This document shows positions 52,016 to 60,234 of a DNA stretch of 64,000 nt, one piece after another (position 1 is the first letter of the stretch; every line of letters begins with the position of its first letter). The translations under genes and the position numbers were made by a program. Origin of the DNA: CAYOZN01 sp964408455 (lineage in GTDB: Bacteria > Planctomycetota > Phycisphaerae > UBA1845 > UTPLA1); contig CAYOZN010000010.1 of the NCBI GenBank assembly GCA_964408455.1, positions 1-64,000 on the forward strand, read 5' to 3'. The notes under the pieces were generated by a model. The model saw only the letters and a list, made by a program, of their open reading frames with translations. It searched no databases and was not told the origin of the DNA.

Positions 52016-53590
52016 ATGAAAAAACTCATCATCGGCGGCATCGTCATCGGCGTCCTCGTCGCCGCCGTCGTCGTCATCATGAACCTCGGGCCCATCGGTC
52101 TGAACTTCCTCGACGGCAAGAAGGGCGTCGTCGTGCGCGGCAAGCTCGTCATCCCCGTCACCGCCACCGGCAAGGTCGAAGCCGCCGAGTACATCCAGAT
52201 CAAGAGCAAGGCCAGCGGCAAGGTGCAGCAGATCCACGTCGTCGAAGGCCAGCCCGTCAGGAAGGACGACGTGCTGCTCGAGCTCGATCCGGTCGATGAA
52301 GATCGAAACCTCGAAGCACGCAAGGCCAACCTGAAGCGGGCCAAGGCCGCCCTCGAAAAGACGAAGATCGTCCTGGACAAGCAGAAGATCGACCTGCCGC
52401 TGCAAACAAAGATCGCCGAGGCCCGCCTGCTCGATGCGGAGGCGCGCCTCACCATCGCACAGTACGACCTCGAACGAACTCAGGACCTGGAGAAGGGCGG
52501 TAGCACGGGTCCGCGGGAGTTGATCGCGGCCAGGGCCAATCGCGATTCCGCCAAGGCCGCCCGCGACATCGCTGCCGCCGACCTGACACAGGCACGCAGC
52601 AACGAAACCGTACTCATCCAGAGCGCCCAGGAGGATGTCGCCCAGGCCGAGGCCGCCCACGATGAAGCTGTCAAGGCGGTAGAGGAGGCCCAGCTCCGCC
52701 AGTACGAGACCATCGTCCGCGCCCCGTCCGATGCCATGGTCTACAGCATCCAGGTCAAGAACGGCGAAGTCATCCAGGGTGGCACGCAGACATTCACCGG
52801 CGGCACGCCCTTGATGATGCTCGCCAACGTGGAATCGATGTTCGTCATCGCCCAGGTCGACGAGGCCGACATCGGCGCAATTCGCGAGATCGCGCCGGAC
52901 TACGCCCGCCCCGGCAACACCAAGAAGCTCTCCGAGGAGGAGTACCGCCGCCGCGGCCGCGATATTCTTGATCACTCAAACAACGGAAAAAAAGACGCCC
53001 CGGCGCCGTCCTCGTCCAGCCGCCAGTCCGGCGAATCGACGGGTATCACCAGGGTGTCCTACCAGCCGTCGGATCATGCAACCAATGGCGAAGACGTGGC
53101 ATCGGACGCGCCGCTGCCCCCGGAGATCGACGAGCTGATGGGCCGCCCGGTCACCGTGACCGTCGAGGCCTACCGCTCCGAGGAATTCAAGGGCGTCATC
53201 GAGCGGATTCTGCCCGAGCCCGTCCCCGCCGCCGTCGGGGCGGCCATCGCCTTTCGCGTCAAGATTCGGCTGTTTCCAAACGACGGCGGGCAGGACGAAC
53301 TCCAGAAGCTCATGGGTCTCCAGGCCGACCTGTCTTTTGAAACCAAGACGCAGGAAAATGTGCTGCTCGTCAAAAACGAGGCCCTCGCCAGCGAAGGTCG
53401 CGATGTCTTCGTCTGGGTGCCCTGGCGCGAAAATGAAAACGAACGCTGGGACAAGAAGAAAGTAGCCGTCAAGATCGGCGACACGGATGGCACCAACACC
53501 GTCATCCTGTCCGGCCTGAAGGAAGGCGAAGAAGTATGGGAAAAGGTCCCGGTGAAGACGGAGGCCGAAAAGCAGAAGGAAAATGACTAA
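52016..53590 (+). CDS. MacA/HlyD-type membrane fusion protein
   Basis: The 524-aa adaptor has one N-terminal anchor (LIIGGIVIGVLVAAVVVIMN, residues 4-23) and a lipoyl half-motif (VVEGQPVRKDDVLLELDP). A long coiled-coil hairpin (about 95-235) is followed by the second lipoyl half (VRAPSDAMVYSIQVKNGEVI). A Ser-rich insertion of about 70 residues (about 300-372, with KKDAPAPSSSSRQSGES) interrupts the beta-barrel domain, making it longer than MacA. A membrane-proximal domain closes it. It is the first gene of an ABC exporter operon with the ATPase and permease genes downstream. Confidence 0.88.
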   Translation: MKKLIIGGIVIGVLVAAVVVIMNLGPIGLNFLDGKKGVVVRGKLVIPVTATGKVEAAEYIQIKSKASGKVQQIHVVEGQPVRKDDVLLELDPVDEDRNLEARKANLKRAKAALEKTKIVLDKQKIDLPLQTKIAEARLLDAEARLTIAQYDLERTQDLEKGGSTGPRELIAARANRDSAKAARDIAAADLTQARSNETVLIQSAQEDVAQAEAAHDEAVKAVEEAQLRQYETIVRAPSDAMVYSIQVKNGEVIQGGTQTFTGGTPLMMLANVESMFVIAQVDEADIGAIREIAPDYARPGNTKKLSEEEYRRRGRDILDHSNNGKKDAPAPSSSSRQSGESTGITRVSYQPSDHATNGEDVASDAPLPPEIDELMGRPVTVTVEAYRSEEFKGVIERILPEPVPAAVGAAIAFRVKIRLFPNDGGQDELQKLMGLQADLSFETKTQENVLLVKNEALASEGRDVFVWVPWRENENERWDKKKVAVKIGDTDGTNTVILSGLKEGEEVWEKVPVKTEAEKQKEND

Positions 53591-53608
53591 CCGTGCGGGA
53601 TCGCACGG
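53591..53608 (+). other. Intercistronic hairpin
   Basis: CCGTGCG and CGCACGG form a perfect 7-bp stem with the 4-nt loop GGAT. It starts at the base after the adaptor stop codon. There is no T-run, so it may be an RNA processing or stability element. Confidence 0.5.
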
Positions 53609-53691
53609 TTCGTGCAGGGATGTTGATTGTTTCGGGAGACGTTTAGATCAGACCCGTCATCGAAATCCGGAATCTCACCAAGCACTACCCC

Positions 53692-54417
53692 ATGGGTGAA
53701 ACGATAGTCCGCGCCCTTGACGGCGTCGATATCACCGTGGAATCCGGCGAGTTCGTGTCAATCCTGGGGCACTCCGGCTCCGGCAAAAGCACCCTCATGC
53801 ATCTGGTCGGCTGCCTCGACCGCCCCACGTCCGGCACCTACCGCCTCGATGGCGATCTGGTCAGCTCGATGTCCGATCGCCAGCTCGCCAATACCCGCAA
53901 TCGCAAGATCGGCTTCGTCTTTCAGACGTTCAACCTGATCCAGCGCACCAGCGCGATTGATAATGTCGCCGTGCCGCTCTTCTATGGCCGCACCTCCGGC
54001 GTGCGCGACCGGGCCATGCGGGCACTCGAGCGCGTTGGCCTCGGCCCGCGCTATTCGCACAAGCCCAGCGAACTTTCCGGCGGCGAGCGCCAGCGCGTGG
54101 CCATCGCCCGCGCGATCGTCAACGAACCAAAGATCATTCTGGCCGACGAGCCCACCGGCAATCTCGATTCCCGCACCGGCGAACAGATCATGGGCATCTT
54201 TCACGAGCTGCACGCCAGCGGCGTGACCATCATTCTGGTCACCCACGAAATGGATGTTGCGGTCCAGGCCGAACGGATCATCCGCATGCGCGACGGCAAG
54301 GTCCTCGAGGACCGCCACATGGACGAGATGGTACGGACTGAGCTGCTGGCGGGCGTGCACAAGGAGCAGCCGCCGCGCCGATCCCCGCCGCCCATCGCCC
54401 GACCGGCAGGCGTATAA
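53692..54417 (+). CDS. MacB-type ABC transporter ATP-binding protein
   Basis: This 241-aa ATPase has Walker A GHSGSGKST, Q-loop FVFQTFNLIQRT, signature LSGGERQRVAIARA, Walker B IILADEPTGNLDS and the switch His in LVTHEMD. It matches the LolD/MacB ATPase group. From ATG 53692 it lacks the first conserved strand. In-frame codons upstream (53647-53691) encode it (PVIEIRNLTKHYP), but between the stop TAG at 53644 and 53692 there is no ATG, GTG or TTG. An AUC at 53647 sits correctly behind GGGAGACG, so initiation there is likely and would give 256 aa. Confidence 0.92.
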   Translation: MGETIVRALDGVDITVESGEFVSILGHSGSGKSTLMHLVGCLDRPTSGTYRLDGDLVSSMSDRQLANTRNRKIGFVFQTFNLIQRTSAIDNVAVPLFYGRTSGVRDRAMRALERVGLGPRYSHKPSELSGGERQRVAIARAIVNEPKIILADEPTGNLDSRTGEQIMGIFHELHASGVTIILVTHEMDVAVQAERIIRMRDGKVLEDRHMDEMVRTELLAGVHKEQPPRRSPPPIARPAGV

Positions 54418-54634
54418 AGGCAGCGAAGTCGAGCTGCCCCGCAGGAGTCATGAAGTCGAAATGCACGGAACGGTGAACTATTCTAATGGGCAGTGGGGCG
54501 GTTCGGTGCCGCCGCGAATTCCGCCGCCGCGATAGGCCGGAGCGCAGGGTTTGCTCCGCTTTGCATCGCTTTGCATCGCCTGTTTTTTGTTGCACCGCGG
54601 TCCGGCGCGTAGGTTTAACGAGAGGCTGTCCAAC

Positions 54635-54662
54635 TCCCGGCCGGAAAACGCCGGGATTTTTT
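54635..54662 (+). terminator. Intrinsic terminator/attenuator before the MacB-like permease
   Basis: TCCCGGC and GCCGGGA form a 7-bp stem with an 8-nt loop, followed directly by TTTTTT. It ends 13 bp before the ATG of the permease gene. Inside an operon this would lower permease expression or act as an attenuator. Confidence 0.75.
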
Positions 54663-54675
54663 CAGGCCGCTGAGC

Positions 54676-55905
54676 ATGTTTTTCTTCCGCGTCTGCCTCA
54701 TGTCCTTCCGAAGCCTCGCCGTGCATCCCCTGCGCACGATCCTGGCGACGCTCGGCGTCATCATCGGCGTCGCCGCCGTCGTCGCCGCCATGGCCATCCT
54801 CGAAGGCATGAGCGCCCGCATGCGCGAAGGCTTCTCCTCCATGGGCTCCAACAAGCTCTTCGTGACGCCCAACATCGAGCGCCGCAGCGGCCGCATGGTC
54901 GGCAACTTCGACTCCCTCAAGCTCGAGGATGCCGGCGCCATCGACAAGGAATGCGCCAGCGTGATGCACGTGATGCCGCAGGTCTCCAACCGCTCCCTGA
55001 TCAAGTTCTTGTCGAAGAATACAGACGCCCAGGTCCTCGGCGCCACCGAAGCATACCCCGAGGCAAGCAGCCACAACGTCAGGGAGGGCGAATTCATCAC
55101 CCACGCCAACGTCCAGGCCTCCGCCAGCGTCGTCGTCCTCGGCTCAAAGGTGAAGGAAGAGCTCTTCGGCGGCCTGCCCGCACTCGATCAGAAGGTCAAG
55201 ATCTTCGGCACCACCGGCGCCCGCACCTTCACCGTCATCGGCGTCATGGAGGCCAAGGGCAACATCGGCTTCACCGACGTCGACCGCCAGGTCATCATTC
55301 CCATCACCACCGCCATGGATCGCCTGTACGGCCTCGAGTCCATACACACTATCGTCTGCGAAGCCATCACCCCGTCCGACGAGGACATCGAGAAGGCCAA
55401 ATCCGAAATCAAGAAACTGCTCCGCTCCCGCCACAAGATTCGCGCCGGCGCCCAGGACGACTTCCAGGTGCAGGCCCAGAAGGAGTTTGTGGCCCAGTTC
55501 GGCCAGTTTCAGAAGATCATCGGCGTCGTCCTCGGCTCCATCGCCGGCATCAGCCTCGTCGTCGGCGGCATCGGCATCATGAACATCATGCTCGTCGCCG
55601 TGACCGAGCGCACGCGGGAGATCGGCGTCCGCATGGCCATGGGGGCCCAGCGGACCGACGTGCTCATTCAGTTCCTCATCGAGGCCAGCTTCGTCTCCTT
55701 CCTCGGCGGCGCCCTGGGCGTGCTCACCGGCTGGGGCCTGGCCACCACCATCGAGACCGTCACGCGCCTCTTCCAGACCATCACCACGCCTTTGTCCATC
55801 ATCCTGGCCCTGGGCATGGCGACGTTCACCGGCATCATCAGCGGCATCTATCCGGCCTGGAAGGCCTCGCGCCTCGACCCCGTCGAAGCCTTGCGATATG
55901 AATAG
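54676..55905 (+). CDS. MacB-type ABC transporter permease (FtsX-like)
   Basis: This 409-aa permease has one N-terminal membrane helix (about residues 20-42, ILATLGVIIGVAAVVAAMAI), a periplasmic MacB-PCD domain (about 45-275) and three C-terminal helices of the FtsX core: GSIAGISLVVGGIGIMNIML, the coupling segment TERTREIGVRMAMGAQ, and the ending YPAWKASRLDPVEALRYE. With the adaptor and ATPase genes upstream it makes a MacAB-like exporter for peptides, siderophores, toxins or lipoproteins. The ribosome binding site is weak and a terminator-like hairpin lies just upstream. Confidence 0.93.
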   Translation: MFFFRVCLMSFRSLAVHPLRTILATLGVIIGVAAVVAAMAILEGMSARMREGFSSMGSNKLFVTPNIERRSGRMVGNFDSLKLEDAGAIDKECASVMHVMPQVSNRSLIKFLSKNTDAQVLGATEAYPEASSHNVREGEFITHANVQASASVVVLGSKVKEELFGGLPALDQKVKIFGTTGARTFTVIGVMEAKGNIGFTDVDRQVIIPITTAMDRLYGLESIHTIVCEAITPSDEDIEKAKSEIKKLLRSRHKIRAGAQDDFQVQAQKEFVAQFGQFQKIIGVVLGSIAGISLVVGGIGIMNIMLVAVTERTREIGVRMAMGAQRTDVLIQFLIEASFVSFLGGALGVLTGWGLATTIETVTRLFQTITTPLSIILALGMATFTGIISGIYPAWKASRLDPVEALRYE

Positions 55906-55924
55906 CGGTGTAGAGATTTGGCGA

Positions 55925-55990
55925 TCTGGTGATTTGGTGATGTTTCTCGTCGCTGACCCTCGCGCGTGGCACAATCACCGATTCACCAGA
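55925..55990. repeat. Imperfect inverted repeat with a low-complexity flank
   Basis: CTGGTGATTTGGTGAT (55930-55945 region) pairs with ATCACCGATTCACCAG about 35 bp further on at 14 of 16 positions. It is followed by CTCTGTGTCTCTGTGGTG (about 55999-56016), a phrase I have seen scattered in intergenic DNA of several phyla. No function is assigned. It lies between the permease gene and coaD. Confidence 0.5.
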
Positions 55991-56041
55991 CCTGCATTCT
56001 CTGTGTCTCTGTGGTGACATCGACTTCGGCGTGAGGCTGCC

Positions 56042-56566
56042 ATGACCAACAACAAGCCCCGAGTCGCCGTCTTCGCCGGCTCGTTTGATCCACCCACCAA
56101 GGGCCATCTCGGCATCATCGAGCGCAGTCGTCGCCTCTTCGATACCACCATCGTCGCCGTCGGCGTCAACCCGGAAAAGGCCCCGCTCTTTACGGCGAAG
56201 GAGCGCGTCGACATGCTCCGCGAATTGATCGGCGATGTCACCGACGTGCGCGTCGAGTCCTACACCGGCCTGACGATGGACTATGTCAAGCAGTGCAATG
56301 CCGATGTCATCGTCAAGGGCATCCGCGACAGCGACGATCTGCGCAACGAGCTGCGCCAGGCCACCGTCAACATGATCGCCGGCGACGTCGATACCGTCTT
56401 CCTATTCACCGACGACCAGACGGCCCTCATCAGCAGCACCCTCATCCGCCAGATCGCCGAACTGGGCCGCATGCGCTCGACCGGCCTCGAACGCCTCATC
56501 CCGCCGCTTGTCATCGATCGCCTCAAAGAGAAACTGGCCGACGGCGGTAATCTCGCCAAAGCCTGA
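56042..56566 (+). CDS. coaD: Phosphopantetheine adenylyltransferase
   Basis: The 174-aa enzyme transfers AMP from ATP to 4-phosphopantetheine in coenzyme A synthesis. The nucleotidyltransferase motif reads FAGSFDPPTKGHLGII (about residues 11-26; the usual T/HxGH is TKGH). The C-terminal ISSTLIRQIA block (about 130-139) and the KGIRDSDD loop (about 92-99) are standard. It stands alone, convergent with the kinase-like gene. Confidence 0.95.
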   Translation: MTNNKPRVAVFAGSFDPPTKGHLGIIERSRRLFDTTIVAVGVNPEKAPLFTAKERVDMLRELIGDVTDVRVESYTGLTMDYVKQCNADVIVKGIRDSDDLRNELRQATVNMIAGDVDTVFLFTDDQTALISSTLIRQIAELGRMRSTGLERLIPPLVIDRLKEKLADGGNLAKA

Positions 56567-56600
56567 TCATCGCCCCGTTCTCGCAATCCCGGCGGCGGTG

Positions 56601-57365
56601 TCATCCCGGCGAGCGGCCCGTCGACCGGTCACGACCACCCAGCCACACCAGCACGTGCCGGCGGATCACCGTGATCGGCCGGAAGATCCGCCGATGCCAC
56701 GTAATCCAGGGCGGCCTGTTCGCGTGCCGGTATTGCTCCGGCAGCTGATCGGGTCGCAGGCGGCGCCAGTGTTTCGCGAGGTGATAGTGGTCTGACTTCT
56801 GGAGAATGCGAAGCAGCACGTTCCCCGGCCGATAGTGCCATCCGCCCGCCGGCCCTACGTACGAAATCTGAAAGTCAAAAAGGTACGGCCGGCCGTCCTG
56901 CCCCATCAGAACGTTCTCTCGCTTTTCGAGGTCCACGTAGGCAATGCCACGGGCGTGAAGCGAAAGAAGCAATTCCTCCAGAGCCGGGAAAAACGCATCC
57001 TCCGGACGATCGCCTTTTTGCAAGGGCCGTCCTTCGATGTACTCGTGGGCAAAGCCGGTCGGCCCCACCGGTCCGATCAACTTCGGCACGCCCGCCAACC
57101 CCTCGGTCAGCTTGTAAAGCCGCAATTCCCGGCGGGCGAGCAACCGCCCGATCAACGGTCCCACCAGGCCCACGCGCCGCCCGATCTTGACGACGATCCG
57201 ACCTTTCTCGCCCTCGTACAGGCCGGTTGCGGCAAAGTAGTCGTGCTTGAAGGTCTTGAGCCGGCGATACGTGCAGCTCGAAATCTTCACGGTTTCGGGC
57301 AGCTCTCCATTCCCAAGGGCACGCAGCCAGGAGGGTGAGGGGCCGGGCTCGGCTGGGCGATTCAT
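56601..57365 (-). CDS. Protein kinase-like (RIO/KdkA-type) protein
   Basis: This 254-aa protein has a kinase-like fold: a VVKIGRR strand with a possible ATP Lys (about residue 59), a catalytic loop GIAYVDLEKRENVLM (about 140-154; HxDxxxxN appears as VDLEKREN), and a metal-binding strand YLFDFQIS in which DFG reads DFQ. The C-terminal tail (about 190-254) is rich in Arg, Trp and His. KdkA/InaA-like kinases that act on lipopolysaccharide cores are the closest type I can name. It is not a standard Ser/Thr kinase. ATG 57365 follows GAGACATCG. Confidence 0.65.
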   Translation of the reverse strand: MNRPAEPGPSPSWLRALGNGELPETVKISSCTYRRLKTFKHDYFAATGLYEGEKGRIVVKIGRRVGLVGPLIGRLLARRELRLYKLTEGLAGVPKLIGPVGPTGFAHEYIEGRPLQKGDRPEDAFFPALEELLLSLHARGIAYVDLEKRENVLMGQDGRPYLFDFQISYVGPAGGWHYRPGNVLLRILQKSDHYHLAKHWRRLRPDQLPEQYRHANRPPWITWHRRIFRPITVIRRHVLVWLGGRDRSTGRSPG

Positions 57366-57689
57366 CGATGTCTCACGTTTGCGACCAGGCGTTAATCGAT
57401 CCAAAAGGTCGTGATTCCTCGCCCAAGCGTTTGAAAACCGACCGCGAGAGGCTGCCGGAGGGGCCGTTTCCAGGCAAAGCGGCGGCATCTATAAGGGTAA
57501 ACCCCACAACGATTTGTGTTAACCCTATGCTCAGTCAAATGTCATCCGAAATTCGTCTCCGAATAGATGCCGACGACCGGCAGCCGTCCTATCATCTTGC
57601 GACACTCCGGAATTGAGACGAGTCATGTCGTCCACCCGGATTCGGTGTTTGGGTCTGCATTCTACACTTTCGACGGATGGGAAAAACAC
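57366..57689. promoter_or_regulatory. Divergent promoter region with an imperfect dyad
   Basis: The 324-bp gap between the kinase-like and Rrf2 genes holds an imperfect inverted repeat at 57491-57530 (AAGGGTAAACC ... GTGTTAACCCT). It is a plausible operator for the Rrf2 regulator, with either gene as target. No protein gene is seen. Confidence 0.4.
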
Positions 57690-58121
57690 ATGCTTCGCCG
57701 CAAGACCGCGACTTACGCATTGTTGGCTCTTTACGAAATCGCACGCCAGTCCCGCGATGGCCATGTCAACGGCGTCCGCGCCGGCGAGATTGCCCAGAAG
57801 CACAAACTCCCCAAGGCATATGCCGCCAAGATCCTCAGCCAGTTAGCCAATGCCGGCATCCTGCATTCCGATCGCGGCCCGCGCGGCGGATTTCGCCTGA
57901 ACCGCGCGGCCGACACGATTTCGCTCTTCGACGTCTTTGACGGCGTCGGCGCCCTCGACGGCTTCGATGCCAGGGAAGACGAACTCAACGGCATGCCGAT
58001 CATGGTGCAGGATGTGATGTCCCGCGCCCAACTCGATGCCGCCGCCAAGCTCAAGGAACTTTTCGTGCAGACGTCGCTGACCGATCTGTTTGCACAGAAT
58101 CGCGAGCTTCAGGCGGTCTGA
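57690..58121 (+). CDS. Rrf2 family transcriptional regulator
   Basis: This 143-aa regulator has the Rrf2 winged helix: YALLALYEIARQ (about residues 9-20), the recognition helix region LPKAYAAKILSQLANAGIL (about 41-59) and the wing DRGPRGGFRLNR (about 62-73). The three cysteines of Fe-S-binding Rrf2 members (IscR, NsrR) are absent, so it must sense something else or act through a partner. ATG 57690 was chosen because the fold starts there; the upstream frame is not protein-like. Confidence 0.85.
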   Translation: MLRRKTATYALLALYEIARQSRDGHVNGVRAGEIAQKHKLPKAYAAKILSQLANAGILHSDRGPRGGFRLNRAADTISLFDVFDGVGALDGFDAREDELNGMPIMVQDVMSRAQLDAAAKLKELFVQTSLTDLFAQNRELQAV

Positions 58122-58149
58122 TCGGTCCTGTTCAACAGAAATCTCGATA

Positions 58150-58872
58150 TCACTCTGCGGACTTCGTGGTGGGTTCAGGCGAGCGTTGCTTCGGCGCGAG
58201 ATAATCCTCGGCAGCCCCCACCGCCTGCCAATAGGCCGCCTCGGCGTTGTACACCTCCGAGCCCTCGTGCAGGCGGGACTGCTGTTCAGCGGCTTCGGGC
58301 TTGGTCTTCAGGAATCGCTCGTAGTTGCGTTGAAAGATCTCGGTCTGCGTCTTCCAGCTCTTCAGCTGTTCCACGACCGGTTCGGCGACGGCCTGCGCCA
58401 GTCCGCGGGCCGAGCGGGCGCGCCGCGCAAACGGCTCGAAGTCGACCAGCGGCTCTTCAAACAGCATGTACACCGCCGGCTCCATCAGGTGGGGCCTGCC
58501 GGTGGTGAGCAGTCGATAGGCGACTTCAATTCGCACTTCCGGATTCGTCGGGCGCACGACGAGCGTGGAAACGCGCTCTGCGACCTCGAGATCCGGGCTG
58601 TCAATGTACTTCAACAGCGGCAGCATCGCCGCTTCCCCGAGTTTGCGTAATTCTGTCTGTGCCGACTCGCGCTCCTTGAAGGAGGGTGATGCCAGCCCGG
58701 CGACGAGCCGATCGACCTTTGCCTGAAGCTCGGGCTGGACGATGAGGGCGGCACTCTGCGATGTTGGAGCGCTGGCAGTCGCCGTGGGGGGCGACGCCCC
58801 GGAGGGTCGGCTGGAGGGGCCCGGATCGGCCATCGCCAGCAGCAGGGGGCTGAGCAATACAAGAAAGCGCAT
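58150..58872 (-). CDS. Secreted helical protein, hypothetical
   Basis: The product is 240 aa. A short signal peptide (MRFLVLLSPLLLAMADPGP) is followed by a Pro/Ser/Ala linker. The rest is helical with HEAT-like features (LQAKVDRLVAGLASPSFKER, then SAQTELRKLGEAAMLPLLKY). Planctomycetes have many such periplasmic proteins. It lies downstream of the DUF456 gene and BMC operon on the same strand, 75 bp away, but there is no evidence of a functional link. Confidence 0.65.
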   Translation of the reverse strand: MRFLVLLSPLLLAMADPGPSSRPSGASPPTATASAPTSQSAALIVQPELQAKVDRLVAGLASPSFKERESAQTELRKLGEAAMLPLLKYIDSPDLEVAERVSTLVVRPTNPEVRIEVAYRLLTTGRPHLMEPAVYMLFEEPLVDFEPFARRARSARGLAQAVAEPVVEQLKSWKTQTEIFQRNYERFLKTKPEAAEQQSRLHEGSEVYNAEAAYWQAVGAAEDYLAPKQRSPEPTTKSAE

Positions 58873-58947
58873 GATCGATGCCTCGGGTGCGGCGTCCTGC
58901 CGGAGATCATAGGCTGGCCGAAGCCTTTGAATGCAGCGGGCCGATCA

Positions 58948-59472
58948 TCACAGAAACAGGTCCCATGCCGCAAGCGAGACGGTCGTGCCGGCGATGACGA
59001 CGGCGGAGGAGGTCTTGATCAGCATGCCCAGGAGCCGGCCGATGACGGCGAACACGCCCACGCGGGCGCCGTTGCGAAGATCGTCGCGCACCGACATCTC
59101 GCCCACCAGCGCGCCGACGAAGCAGCCGACCAATCCGCCGGCGACCGTTCCGACCAGTGGAATCGGGATCGGCACCGTGAGCAGGAGCATTCCGGCCAGA
59201 CCGCCGATGAGGGCGCCGATCGAGGCGCGGCGACTGGCGCCGGACCTGCTGACGACAAAGGCCGACGCGCCAAACTCCACCAGCTCGATCAGCGCTGCGA
59301 ACACTGCCAGGCCCGCGAGCCACTTCCAGCCGATGACGTCCCAGTCGTGGCGCCAGTCATAGGCCGCGGCCGCCGCCAGGATGAGCCAGTTGCCGGGTAG
59401 TTGAAGCACCGCAAGCACAAAGCCCGCCAGCGCCACCAGTGCAAACGCTCCGAACAGCAGGTAATCACTCAA
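58948..59472 (-). CDS. DUF456 family membrane protein
   Basis: The 174-aa protein has about five membrane helices and the DUF456 pattern, with the Gly-rich stretches GALIGGLAGMLLLTVP and VGTVAGGLVGCFVGALVGE. The codon at 59472 is TTG, preceded by GGAATCC; no ATG gives the same product. It follows the last BMC-P gene by 102 bp. The function of the family is unknown. Confidence 0.85.
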   Translation of the reverse strand: MSDYLLFGAFALVALAGFVLAVLQLPGNWLILAAAAAYDWRHDWDVIGWKWLAGLAVFAALIELVEFGASAFVVSRSGASRRASIGALIGGLAGMLLLTVPIPIPLVGTVAGGLVGCFVGALVGEMSVRDDLRNGARVGVFAVIGRLLGMLIKTSSAVVIAGTTVSLAAWDLFL

Positions 59473-59574
59473 TCAGGATTCCATCCATTCCAGTGCCGGA
59501 CGACCGCCCGCCAACCGCCCGGGGCGCGGTCCGTCCGCCATCATAGCCTTGTTGCGGTTCGCGCGCGGAATATT

Positions 59575-59850
59575 TCAGCCGGGCGTGGCGAGGATGTCGT
59601 CAACAATGCCGACGATGACCGATCGTACCGGCGCCTGTGCATCGCCGACGATCTGGCGGGCGCCATTACCCTCGTCGTTGACCAGAACGCGTTCGCCGAT
59701 TCCGGCATCGACCGCGTCGATGGCGATCACGTACTTGCCGGTTGCCGCGCCGTCCGGTGCGGTATGCTCGACGAGCAGCATGCGCTTTCCGGCGTAGAAG
59801 GGATGTTGAATGGTGGCATACATCGATCCGCGAACGATGCCGAGAATCAT
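59575..59850 (-). CDS. BMC-P pentameric shell vertex protein (EutN/CcmL family), copy 3
   Basis: This 91-aa protein matches EutN/CcmL: MILGIVRGSMYATIQHPFYA at the start and SVIVGIVDDI at the end. Pentamers cap the twelve vertices of the microcompartment. GGGGAGACAG precedes ATG 59850. It is the last shell gene of the operon, 28 bp after another BMC-P gene. Confidence 0.92.
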   Translation of the reverse strand: MILGIVRGSMYATIQHPFYAGKRMLLVEHTAPDGAATGKYVIAIDAVDAGIGERVLVNDEGNGARQIVGDAQAPVRSVIVGIVDDILATPG

Positions 59851-59878
59851 GACTGCTGTCTCCCCAGCCGGCCCCGTG

Positions 59879-60166
59879 TCAGTCGCTTGGCGCTGCCTCG
59901 CCAAGGTCCACGCCGTCAACGATGCCGATGATGGTGTGATCGACCGGAACGAACCACGGCTCGAGTGCCAGGGCCGCCTCACGCCCGCCTTCGTAATAGA
60001 CCAGCTCGTCCGGTCCTGCCATGCGGGTGGCATCGCAGCAGACGACGGGCGCGCCGGCCGCCCGCTGCCGCTGGTCGAGCGGCTGGACAATCAACATCGG
60101 CACGCCGGCGAGTCCTTCATAAGTGACGCAGGGTACGACGGTGCCGATGACGCGGCCGAGGAGCAT
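59879..60166 (-). CDS. BMC-P pentameric shell vertex protein (EutN/CcmL family), copy 2
   Basis: This 95-aa EutN/CcmL-family protein starts MLLGRVIGTVVPCVTYEGL and has the conserved VDHTIIGIVDGVDL end. Compared with the other two copies it has a longer middle loop (QRQRAAGAPVVCCDATRMAG) and two adjacent Cys. GGGAGG precedes ATG 60166. Confidence 0.92.
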   Translation of the reverse strand: MLLGRVIGTVVPCVTYEGLAGVPMLIVQPLDQRQRAAGAPVVCCDATRMAGPDELVYYEGGREAALALEPWFVPVDHTIIGIVDGVDLGEAAPSD

Positions 60167-60234
60167 CAGGCGGGCCTCCCGGCGAATGTCGAATGAAGAA
60201 CGATGAATGAAAAATGCATCTTCAAGTCCGCGTT

